Shown piece by piece: positions 20,727-31,335 of a stretch of 64,000 bases of DNA. Under the pieces are notes generated by a model. The model had not been told where the DNA came from. It saw only the letters and a list, made by a program, of their open reading frames with translations, and ran no database searches. The DNA lies in contig JAWUZG010000135.1 of assembly GCA_036785705.1 (NCBI GenBank), forward strand, positions 2,852,001 to 2,916,000, written 5' to 3'. Each line of letters starts with the position of its first letter. Within the stretch, counting starts at the first letter, position 1. A program made the translations under genes and the position numbers. Origin of the DNA: Acanthornis magna (taxonomy: Eukaryota > Chordata > Aves > Passeriformes > Acanthizidae).

Positions 20727-22116
20727 TGTCGTGGGTTTGACCCTGGCTAAATGCCAGGCACCTACGACGTTTGCTCTCTATGCTCTCTCCTGCTGCAGCT
20801 ATGCAGAGGAGAGGGAAAATTAACACAAAACACTGGACTTATGAGTTGAGATAAGACCACTGATAAGGGGACGCACTAGATTCAGGGCAAAAGCAGGCGG
20901 GGAAACTTAAAGTTGCAAAAAAAAGTGATTTATTAGTCTAACAGAGTCGGAGGATAAATCAGAGATAAAAATAAGCTCTCAAGACACCGTTTCTTCACTG
21001 ACCCCCCTTCCCTCTTAAGGCACCGCTTCCCAGCTCACCCCCTCCCACCTTTCTAACTAACCAACAACTCCCAGGCAGGGGCAGGGTGTGGGGTTTTTTC
21101 TTTAAGTCAGTCCATCACAATTCTTCTGCTACAGACACTGTTTCTCTATTCGCCCCCTCCTTCCATTCAACCAGCAGATCCGGGTTGGGGCAAGATATGT
21201 GGCTTTTCTTAGTCAGTCCAATGCCACAATTCTTCTGCTACAAACACTGTTTTTCTGCTCACCCCTCTCCCTATTAAGGCCGTTTCTCAGCTCACCCCCT
21301 CCCTCCTTCCTTCTAACCAACAGCTCCGGGGTGGGGGCAGGGCATGGGGGTTTTCCTTTGGTCAGGGTCAGTCCATCAGGGGAAAAGAATCCTCTACTTA
21401 GCCATGGGGGTCCCTCCCACGAGAGACAGTCCTCTGCGAACTTCTTTGGCGTGGGTCCGATCTCACGAGCAGCCCCGCCCGATTGCTGCTGTCCGAGATT
21501 CTCTCCAGGCTGCAGACTTCCAAGCCGAGGCCAGGCTGTTTCCATCCCGGGAGCAAGGCCTTTCTCACTCCTGCAAGGCTTTTGCAACTCTCAGTCTCTG
21601 GGACTCCCACTGGATCACAGCTTCCTGCAGGCTTCCACCTGCTCCTCTGGCATGGGCACCTCCCCACAGGCTGTGGGGGGTTCTCTGCATCCCCTGGACC
21701 CCATGGGCTGCAGGGGGACCACCTGCTCCCCCATGGTCTTCACCACGGCTGGCAGAGGGTTTTCAGCTCTGGCGCCTGGAGCATCTCCTCCCCCACCTTC
21801 TCCACTGACCTTGGTGCCTCCATGTTGTTCTCCCTCACATATTTTTACCTCCTCCTCCTCCTTCCCTGGCTACAAAGAAGTGCGTGCTTACCTTGTTTTG
21901 ATTTCTTCTTAAATATGTTTTCACAGAGGCGTAACTAACATCTCTAATTGGCCCAGGTTTGGCCAGCAGCATGTCCATCATCTTCAGAGCCATCAGAGAT
22001 TGGCTCTGCTGGACATGGTGGAGAAATGTCCAGAATCTTTACTCAGGACATGCAGGAGCCATCTTTGTACCCCACCCTATCCACTGGCAAAAACTGGGCC
22101 AGGCAAAACTACCACA
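20727..22116. mobile_element. Solo LTR of 1390 bp inserted into CR1
   Basis: It starts TGTCGTGGGTTTGACC and ends ACTACCACA, and is flanked by GAGGC on both sides. It contains three imperfect tandem units of about 110-145 bp between about 20,984 and 21,378, each with CACTGTTTCT-like and AGTCAGTCC blocks. It then has a GC-rich middle and an end that resembles the LTR at 46.5 kb (GCTCTGCTGGACATGG, ACCCCACCCT). No internal retroviral sequence lies beside it, so it is a recombined solo LTR. ORFs up to 237 codons inside it are stop-poor GC-rich sequence, not recognised genes. Transcriptional orientation is not settled; the sister LTRs starting TGGTGGGTTGAC suggest plus. Confidence 0.85.
20984..21378. 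repeat. Three imperfect tandem units inside the LTR
   Basis: Units begin near 20,984, 21,132 and 21,240. The junction phrase CACAATTCTTCTGCTAC occurs at the end of the first and second units. U3 enhancer duplications of this kind are common in retroviral LTRs. Confidence 0.75.
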
Positions 22117-22121
22117 GAGGC
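22117..22121. repeat. Target-site duplication, right copy (GAGGC)
   Basis: Exact copy of 20,722-20,726, directly after the CA end of the LTR. Confidence 0.8.
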
Positions 22122-22215
22122 ATTTCGACAAGGCCCTTACGTACAAGCTTTGACTTGGTTGGTCCTTGGTCAGGTGGGTGGACTAGGTGATTATTGCACT
22201 TCAACTGAAATAATC
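22122..22215 (+). mobile_element. CR1 retroposon, 3' terminal portion
   Basis: CAAGGCCCTTACGTACAAGC, TTGGTCAGGTGGGTGGACTA, GGTGATTATTGCA and TTCAACTGAAAT match the last part of CR1 and continue the piece ending at 20,726. The normal short octamer-type tail is replaced by the TATTC repeat that follows. Confidence 0.85.
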
Positions 22216-22310
22216 TATTCTATTCTATTCTATTCTATTCTATTCTATTCTATTCTATTCTATTCTATTCTATTCTATTCTATTCTATTCTATTCTATTC
22301 TATTCTATTC
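22216..22310. repeat. (TATTC)19 microsatellite at the CR1 tail
   Basis: Nineteen perfect TATTC copies in 95 bp, followed by TATCCC/ATCCC variants to about 22,335. It probably expanded from the CR1 3' tail repeat and should be length-polymorphic. Confidence 0.97.
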
Positions 22311-22340
22311 TATCCCTATCCCATCCCATCCCATCTCTCC

Positions 22341-24745
22341 TCTAACAAGTAATAAGGAAGCAGGGTATCTAGCTTAGATTCTAGCTCTTTTTAAAATTGT
22401 GTTAAAATTGTAGGGGGTCACAGCTGAGGAAATTCTGCCAATATCACACCAAAAACTTCCTGCTTCACAGTATGAAGCCTGGTACAGTGGAAATCCTATT
22501 AAGACAAATATTTACAGATAAAAATGATGTTGAATGAAGGTTTCAGTGTTCTCTTTTTCATCAGCAGTTACGCAAATCACTTTCTGCTCTACCACAAATA
22601 TTGATTTATATTAATCACAAAACCTTCATGACTCGCAGGCATGAAAGAAAATCAATACAGTAATGGTTGGTTTTCTGCTAGCCAGCACATTTGTGTGACA
22701 GAAGAGGGCACACAATGAAGCCCTGTGGTAAGTCTGTAGGTAAACGGATGAGAAATGTGAGAGCAAAAATGCTGGTAGTGAATGGGAAGTAAATCCTTTA
22801 ACAGCCCTAACACAAATATGCTTTGAATGCTGATTTTACTCCATCTCAGAAGCCTATATTTAGAATTCAGCATGGGAGAACAGCTCTAGGAACCACATTT
22901 CCACAAGGCATTTGGTACATCTCAGACTTATTATTCAGATGCTACTGACAGATCTCCTCTCCTACTCTTCATACGTAAAAATTGCCACAATGAAGCTTAA
23001 TTATTCAATAGTAACAGTGCATTTCATTCATACACACTTCTCTGTAAAACAGACACTGCTGTGTAACTCCATGACCAATGTAACAATGTGCTCTTTAAAA
23101 TAACACCTCCATGATCTCAAACATACCTGTGTCAGAAAAGTCAGCATACAGATGAATTACTACTTCTGTGTCACTGGAACTGATATAACAGGATCTGTAG
23201 CATGAAAACCAAAGCACAGATGCCAGCTGAATCACACAGCTGATAGAACGAGACTAAAAGAGAGTAAAATACATCCATCTGTCCTGACTGAGGTACTGAC
23301 TTCTTAGACTACTCTGTCTCCTGAAATGCACAAGGCCAGTGCAGTCAACAGAGATATTCTTGTTTATGTTTGCAATGAATTTTCACATAGACCTTTTTCT
23401 ACTGAATTGTGGTTTACCGCTCACAAGCTGAATCTAGTTCTGCTTAAAAAAAATAGTGCTATTAGTCTATGCAATTCTGTAATGGAGTAGGAAATAAAGA
23501 TTATAAAAAGTCACTGAATGCACTCTCTTAAAGTGTCCCAAAATTCCTTTTGCAGATAAGAAATTTTGGGGAAAGTCAGTTTTCTTTTTGTAGTGCACCA
23601 GGGAGGCAAAACTGCATGCCACAATCTTAATTACAGTTTTACATGCTCGGAAATGAGCTATGCTGTCAGTAGTTTGTAGCTACAGTAAACGAAAGCAGAA
23701 TCTACTTTTTAGTGACAGAAGACAACATAAGAAAAGTATGAGTATGCATTAGTAGCACTTAAAGAGATTATGATACGGCTGAAGATTTTTATAACATTAA
23801 CTTCCAATATTAATGAATGCACATGAATTTCAGACATAACAATTTCTATTTAATTTACAAGGCTGCCAGTTTGTCTTTAAAGACAATTCAAAAGGGAAAC
23901 AAAAATGACAATCACAAAAAAAATACCTATTTAAATCTTTAAATCTAATCTGTGGAACCTGCTTCACAAATGAACTCTTTGCAGTAATGCATTCCTGTCT
24001 TGATAAAATGTTGAGATTTGCAAGGAAATGAACAGATACTATTTTCTAATTCTCTCTAGAAACCCAGAAAAGAACGGTTAGGTTCTATTGACCCTGTCTA
24101 AATGAAGCTGGAGGAACTGTCCAGAGCATATGAATATAATATAAATAGAAAAATATAATAAAAACTGTAAATTTGGAGGTGGTAGTCTTGACCAGGTTGG
24201 TTGATGTTCTTTCTACTGAGGTCTGCTTTTCTCCTGTGAAGTTACTGACTGTAATGCAGGTGAATAACAACCAACAAGAAACTGGTAACAAAAGTGTAAT
24301 GGATTATTGCATCAATGATTTCTGTGATTTCACTTAAGGTGATAATTTGCTACTAAATTCTGCTATTTAGAGGTTGAATTATCTCAAAATTGTATTGTAA
24401 TTTAAACAATTGGTAAAAGTCCTAAAGTAGGAATGCTAATATGGGCTTTAGAGGGGAAGAAAAAAGCAACAAGAAGGAAGATTTAACAAAATATTTGGAA
24501 ATTTTAAAAATAATTTTACTCTGTAAGTGCAAAGAAGGTGAGTATGCATTTTATGGAATTCAGTAAGCGAAAAAATTTATCTGCAACCATTATTTCTCCT
24601 TCTTTGTTTACAGAACCCCTATATAATGTGAGAAATCACTGAAAAATATTTTACTAAAAACAAGACTAGTGTAATATCATGCAGCCTAAGGAAAAATTGT
24701 GGAGTTTTTATACATCAAAATGCTTTACAGAATGAAATGTTCTGG

Positions 24746-24777
<32 letters not shown>

Positions 24778-26860
24778 TGAAAATATAAGTGTTTTCCTGG
24801 TACTTTCAATACAAACAAAAGTACTTTGGAACAAAAGCCTCAAAACATTTAATGCAAGCACTGGAATATATTTCCCTGAGTCCTTATGTAATGTTACTTT
24901 TCAAAAAAGACAACTTCAGTGCAAAACCTGCAATCCTCAAGCCCTGGAGAACTGTGGGAGCTGTAGTTCCAGCGACTGTCACTTCACCTTCTCCGTCACC
25001 TGCAAACTCTGTGGTCAGACTCAGCCTTTTGCCAAATTCAGAATATCTCTGCACACAGAGATCTGGGGGTCAGGCAGTACAGGAGGAGTGAAGAATGAGG
25101 GAAGAACGCACCCACACACAGCTCCCACGAGGCACCAGAGCAGCACACACCTGCCACACACACCTCAAAGTCACCTGAAATGAGACTCCGCAACTCGGCA
25201 AACTGTTTTCATTTTGTTTGATTCAAACTAAAGGTTTACTTTAGATTTCCATGGCAGAATATTTGCATCTGAAGGCACTGAGAGGGAGCTGAGGTTATTG
25301 GGTTTTATGACCAGAAGAGACATGAAACCAGAGACATGAATGAGGCTCTCCAGCAACTCACAGAATTAATCAGTCACGTGTTTCCTATCCTGCAAGAACT
25401 TCAGCTCCACACAGCAGCAATATTCCCTCCCGGCTAAATTCTATGCCTATGTAATTATATCCAGTTCTGCTGCAGTTAATAAAGCGGCAGGAATTTACAG
25501 CAAGGGTTAGCACACCAATCTCAGCCACCTTCAGCCTTGGTATTAAGCACAGAATATCTCCATTTATCTCATTTGTTCCTTTCATAAACATCTTTAGAAG
25601 AGTTCTACCTATTGCATAAGAATTTATTTCCTCAAATTACTACATCACGCATCAGAGTAATTTCAACACTTATTTCCTTCCAACAATTCAGATAATTATG
25701 TTTAAGGACTTAGAACAAGCTTACATAAAGTCACTTTACTTTATTTATTATGTGACGGTTGCTGTATTACTCATGAGTAACCAGAGCCTGTCACATTGCA
25801 AAATTTCATGAATAATATGTCATATATTATGCATGCATGTATAGTTCAGCATTGTCAAATATAACCAATTAATAAAACAAACGAAGAATGCATAATTGAA
25901 GTGCTAAATCTGAGAACTCAGAATTGAAATTACTAACAGAGGATTACCCATCTGCCAGGAAAATATCCATTGTAAGCAATCCGAGTGCAGTCAACCAATC
26001 TACAGTTTTTTTTAAAAATTAAGTATTGCTATTAGAAACTGATTATACTTTTTAACAGCAATAAATCCCCATGAAATTAGTTATTGTTTACCACAGCTGT
26101 AGCATTAACCTTTTGAAGCAAATTTAGCAAATTGCTAGCTAATGCTAATGACCAATTTTGAAAGGGATTACTCCTTAATTATATCATATACAGTAGTAGT
26201 CATAAGATAGGATCATTTTGACGCCAGCTGCATCTTAACAGGAACAGTCTGAATTGGAACGAAGAACATTAACCCAAAATCAGTAGCTCATATAATTAGA
26301 AGGAGCATGAGGACTACTCAGATGTGGTTTTTTTTGTATGAGCAGGAAAAAAGAAACACCTTTGGTTTACATTAGAATGATCATGCTCTTTTAAAAGAAC
26401 AGCTAAAGCGTGAACAACTGCTCCCAAGGACCTATCTATTGTCAGACTTATGCAGTGTGCTTGCTCAATTGTTTGCTTCGTGTGACCTAACCACCAGGAC
26501 ACAAGGGAACATGGGACAGCCTTATTTTCAAGGCAGACATTTATTATTTAGGAGACCCTGAGTTACAAAGCTTTTAGAAAGGGCCACTAGCTTCTTTTCT
26601 TACAAAACCACCACCAACATAGCAAATAATCTCTTCAAAACCTGTTTATTCTATATAATATGTTACGAGCCACTGCAGCTATTAGTATTAAATGCAAATT
26701 TCAGAATCTGATCAATATATGCAAGATCGTTTAATTAAATTGGTGTTAGTTTTATCTGTGGTTGAAATGGAATAAAATGGAAAATGATTGTCACAATTCC
26801 ATTGCCTCTTATTCCAAAGGAGCTGCTGGATGTGCTTTTGACCCCAACTCAGGCAGAGTT
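22341..26860. other. Unassigned AT-rich sequence
   Basis: No exon or transposon recognised. It contains a run of 27 T at 24,746-24,772. The ORF after it (to 25,183) has several cysteines but no known motif. A stretch at about 25,730-26,160 is AT-rich but not simple, with TAAT-type homeodomain-like motifs and ATTATGCATGC. It might be a conserved non-coding element, which cannot be judged without other genomes. Confidence 0.5.
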
Positions 26861-26933
26861 TCAGGGGGTTTCAGGGGGTTTCAGGGGGTGAAATTGTAGC
26901 AAAGAATTCAGGGGGTGAAATTGTAGCAAAGAA
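26861..26933. repeat. Nested short tandem duplications
   Basis: TCAGGGGGTT is repeated three times (26,861-26,889). This overlaps two exact copies of a 27 bp unit beginning TTCAGGGGGTGAAATTG (26,880-26,906 and 26,907-26,933). Exact identity implies recent duplication. Confidence 0.95.
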
Positions 26934-27101
26934 TTCTTCTTACAAGAAGCAGGGATTTTCTAGCACCTCCAAGAACCAAGGAGCTCCTGCCACAACAGAA
27001 GTGCAAGAGCAATGGTTGTAGGCTGCTGCTGTGCCAACTCCGGCAACTGAAGCCATCTCCTCAACTTCAAATAAATTAAGCACTCTCCAGCATCTTCTGT
27101 A

Positions 27102-27157
27102 TATTCTACCCCATGCAATTAGGTCAGGAAGATGACCTAATTGCAGGGTGTAGAATA
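27102..27157. other. Near-perfect 56 nt hairpin
   Basis: The arms are 27,102-27,126 and 27,133-27,157 with loop GGAAGA. The inner 13 bp (TGCAATTAGGTCA) are perfect and 23 of 25 positions pair overall. It is shorter than most pre-miRNAs but could form a stable RNA or DNA hairpin. A short inverted duplication made by template switching is an equally good explanation. Confidence 0.85.
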
Positions 27158-30100
27158 AGTAGAAGCACAAAATGTCCACATTTATGCTTGTAGAAGCAGA
27201 GTCCCCCGAAATGGGGAAAAAATCAGATCTTCCAAGCAGAAAATGAGGATATTTAGCAAAATGCAGCAATGTTCTACAGCAAGTGCAACTCACAGCAGCC
27301 ATTTCTGCCCATGGCTTTGTGACATTGGCAAGTGGTTGCCACGTCACTGCCAGCACAGTGGCCTCCATCTCTTCTCCCTTAGTACAGCTGAAGAGCTGGT
27401 TTTAGAGTATGGTAGGAGCTCGCTCTCTCTCCTGCAGATAACCAAGTGCTCCCTAAAGCACAAGATCTGATATGGAGGCACAAGTGGTATTTACTCCAAA
27501 CCTCATTTCAGGCTCATTTAAGATTGATCTGCAGTACAAATGACAAAGTATTTGTCCTATATTTCATTTTAGCAAATTTATAAAGTAAATGGCACACAAA
27601 ATCTCATGTAATCCCCTGGTTAATCAAAACTGCTAAAGGGCTTAAATACTTAAAGCATTACAGCTCCAACTTGAAAATCATCTTTTTTCATGTTTGTTAC
27701 TTATTTTTGTGCATGGCTAAGATGAGTAAAATCTCGAACCAGAGGGATAACTACTCCCAAACACGCAGGCATTTGGATCCAGATCTGAACTTTGTGGTTG
27801 GCCTTGCCTCCCACTGGCTGAAGCCCAAACCTCCATTACCAAGCACCCCAAACTGTGATACTGATGAGAACACGTGTGGGAAACTTTGCTCTTACGCACA
27901 TATAACTCCAAAGTTGTCACCACTTCCCTCTCCACAGCCTTGGCTGTGAATGAAGCCCAGTGGTGCCGCAGTTCATTCTTCCTCCTCTTTATATTCGTAT
28001 TTTCTCCCCACTTTGAAATATATTTTCATACAATGCCAACTGGAAGCCCTCAAAGCTGGAATGCTTGCTGTCACTTAGACTATGCAAGGGAGGCAAATTT
28101 TATTGGAAACATTCCTTCCTTTCCTTTTAAGTTTTGCTGCTCCCACGCTGTTGTTGGCAGCTTTAGATCCATATCAGAAGAAAAGCATGTAAAATGCATG
28201 CAGTTAGGCAGTGGTCCTCTAAGGCACTTCATGTGCACAAATATCTGCAGCTGTGCACTGCTTCTGATCTGCAGGAGACTTCATATGGGCACTGAGATCA
28301 GCACACATCAAATCCCTGTTATTAAACACATGTGTCTTTAAAGCAATGAGCCTTAATTCCTGTTAAGAGAGTCCAATAATAAGAAGAAAAATAAATTATA
28401 TTCGCCCCTAGCAGAAGGGAAATGACAATCTCATTCTCTCTGTTCAGGTCATACCAGCCCGGAAATGCAAGAACATAAAAGACTAATAAGGCTTATAGTG
28501 AGATGTCTTAAAAATCCTGAAGTACACTTAGCATTCAAATAATATTTACAGTTTTTTCCTCTCTATATATAGCCAGATGTCTGTTATGACTTAACACTCT
28601 TGGTAGGCAGCAAGAACAGTCAGCTAAAAGCCAAAACTAAGTGCATTCAGATTCCTACCTGATGTCTATTTTTAACCATGAAGATGAGAAGCTGGGAACA
28701 AATTAACAGGCAAGGTATTAATCTCAAAGCACATTTATATTGAGTTTAACTGTCTTACTGAAAGTAATCCTTATAAACTAAGGAGCACAGAGCATAACAA
28801 AGGAGAAGCTAAGTGATAATTGAGGAGTTGCTATATGCAAGTGAGACTAGCTGACGCAAAAGTCCACTTTGGCTTCATGCCCTGAAATCATATGCTGCAA
28901 ATGAAGTAAAAACAAGAAGGAGATTGATGGAAAAGCCAATGAATAGTAACACTTCTTTGCAATTATTATTTTTCTTTCTTATATATGAATTGAGATATAA
29001 CTCCATGCTGACCTTTGAAATACATGCCTAAAAAGTACAGCATTTTAGCCCTGAGTTTAGGAAATGTAATGTAAGATGAGAGACTTAGGAAGGCATACAG
29101 CAATAATTCGCAGGAAATACAGCACTTCTGTCATGTAATTTTACAACCAACATAAATTCATATGGGTACATATTTCAGCTGGCTTCTAGAGAGCTACCCA
29201 TCAGTACAAATCCCCACCGAATGGAGCAGCCATACACCTCAAAAGATATTGGCATTAGTAGAACCATATCTTGCAGCCTTGCTCATGCAGAAATTCCTAC
29301 CAACACCTTGAGAAATGTTACTGGTACAAAAAATTTAGGACACAACAGAAAAGCTGGCAATATGCTGAACAGAGGCCTCTTTCTTTTTCTAGACTCTGCT
29401 TGCCAGGTTACTGATAAAATCAAATCTTTATACATGGTTGTGTTTCTGCCCTGCTTTTGAGATTTGCACTCTATGTGCAAATCTATATTTGGGCCTTTAT
29501 CCATGGCTGTGCACAAGGTGTTTCAGGACATCTCTCCAGCCTGAGCACAAGCCCTAGAGGATCCAGTGGTACTGATGGGCACAGCAACTCACAAAAGACT
29601 CACAGCTATCATCTACAAGGAATATTCAATGATATGCATAGAACAGGTTGGTGATTCCTACCCTAGCACCCTTGTGTTTCTAGTGAATATATAGATCCAA
29701 CAGGACACACACCCTGGCAAAAGTTTAGATATTTCTGATTTTACTTACAGAAGGACAAAGTCTTGGTGGTTACATTTAGCAGGGAAATAAAAGAATTGCT
29801 GCTTTTTAAGTCTTTTAATACTGGATTTTTAACTAATTCATTCTACATGTATAATATGTAATTGAATTATCCTAGGCAACAATCAGCTGGAAAAGGCTGG
29901 AGATTTTTTAGGGTTATTTTTGCTTTACTTCCCAGTGTAGTATAATCTTAAATTGCAGATATGGGTATCTGACATTATACTATGCCAAGAAAAACCCTTC
30001 ACACTTCCATTTATTTTTTCTACTCAGCAGATGGCCATTTAGTGGATGCAAGCTTCTGCACTGAGGTGTATAAGAGCTGCTCTTATAACCTTTATCTTTG

Positions 30101-31310
30101 GAGTGAGGTAGGCTTGGTACCTTTTAGTTACTTTCCTTCAGTGTGAGCCTGCCACTGAGATTTGTTTTCTTGTCCTTGCTGTGAAATTATGAGTCTTGGT
30201 TGTGTTTGTTTCAAAAATACTGCAATTGATAATATATACAAAGTTCTCCTTGCAAGGCAGTCCCTAACCAATTCACAGGTAATATAAGTCTCTTTCCTAA
30301 AGCTGATGTCAGGAATATTTTGTCACTTGAAGTGAGGCAGAAACAAGCTTCAAATTCACATTGATCACCCCCTCTCCAAAACACTGACATTTCAATTCCT
30401 ATATCCCTCTGCTGCACAACTGATAGGCCTGGGCAATTCATTCTTGTTTTCCTGCATTCCCAATCTGCCCTTACCAGCTGTCCTTACACTGAAAACCAAC
30501 TCGTGTTTGCAACTGGATGCGTAAAATATGACTTAAAAAAACATACCAGTAACAGTGAAGATGTGAATATGAAAATACTAAATGCCAGACTGTTGTTGAC
30601 TTTGATATTTCATGTTTGATGAACAAACTGGGATTCCCAAGTTGAGGAAGTGGTAATTAGCATGGTGGCTGCCTCAAGTACACATCCATCCCTGTGAACA
30701 GGATAGTCCTGATATCTGTTAAGAGGTAGTAATAGACTGCATTCTTCATCCTTCTAACACCTAAAGCCTTATTGTGAAGGTAACACACATGCAACTTGTG
30801 ATAAACCTGCAAACCCCAAAGTCCTCTTAGTGGCATCAGCCCTGTTCATATCAAATGAGCATTTATTTTCCTTAAATTCAGAAATCATGTGATGACTCAT
30901 CAAGTATTGGCAAAGCTCTCTGCAGGCAATAAGAGAGTGGTGAGTAGAACAGAGACTTAGTGGATGTGTTGAAAATGCCACAAAGAACAATGTGTAACCA
31001 ATGTTATTTGGCATATATGCCCATATTTTATAGTACAAGGTGTTAGTAGCTGTCTGTCAAGGAATAAAAATATAACAATAGTCATGATGTCTTGTACCAC
31101 TCCTCTACCTTCTCATAAAGCATAAATACTCAGCTTTTACCTCCATGTTTAACAATCGGTGATGTTACAGTAATATTTAGAACTTCTTTACCTTAAGCAG
31201 TAAAAATAACTTCACTGAGGAATTATGAATTCAACTTCAATGGCCAAATTAAGGATTTGGTTTCAGCTCAACATTTTCTTGGGACCTGCTTATTCAGTAA
31301 TTATATTCAC
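27158..31310. other. Unassigned AT-rich sequence
   Basis: Nothing gene-like recognised. A 19 bp palindrome (TATAAGAGC, T, GCTCTTATA) lies at 30,069-30,087. Confidence 0.5.
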
Positions 31311-31335
31311 AAAACAAAACAAAACAAAACAAAAA
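31311..31335. repeat. (AAAAC)n microsatellite
   Basis: Five AAAAC units ending in AAAAACCCCC. Confidence 0.9.

Noticed and set aside
21199..21912. 237-codon ORF
   Set aside because: It lies wholly inside the solo LTR, overlaps other ORFs in all frames and has no domain.
24737..25183. 148-codon cysteine-containing ORF that looks faintly like a zinc-binding protein
   Set aside because: It begins in a poly(T) run, the cysteine spacing fits no family I know, and the flanks show no splice or coding signal.
26940..27368. 142-codon minus-strand ORF
   Set aside because: It spans the 56 nt hairpin, has no recognisable domain, and its length is within what chance can give.
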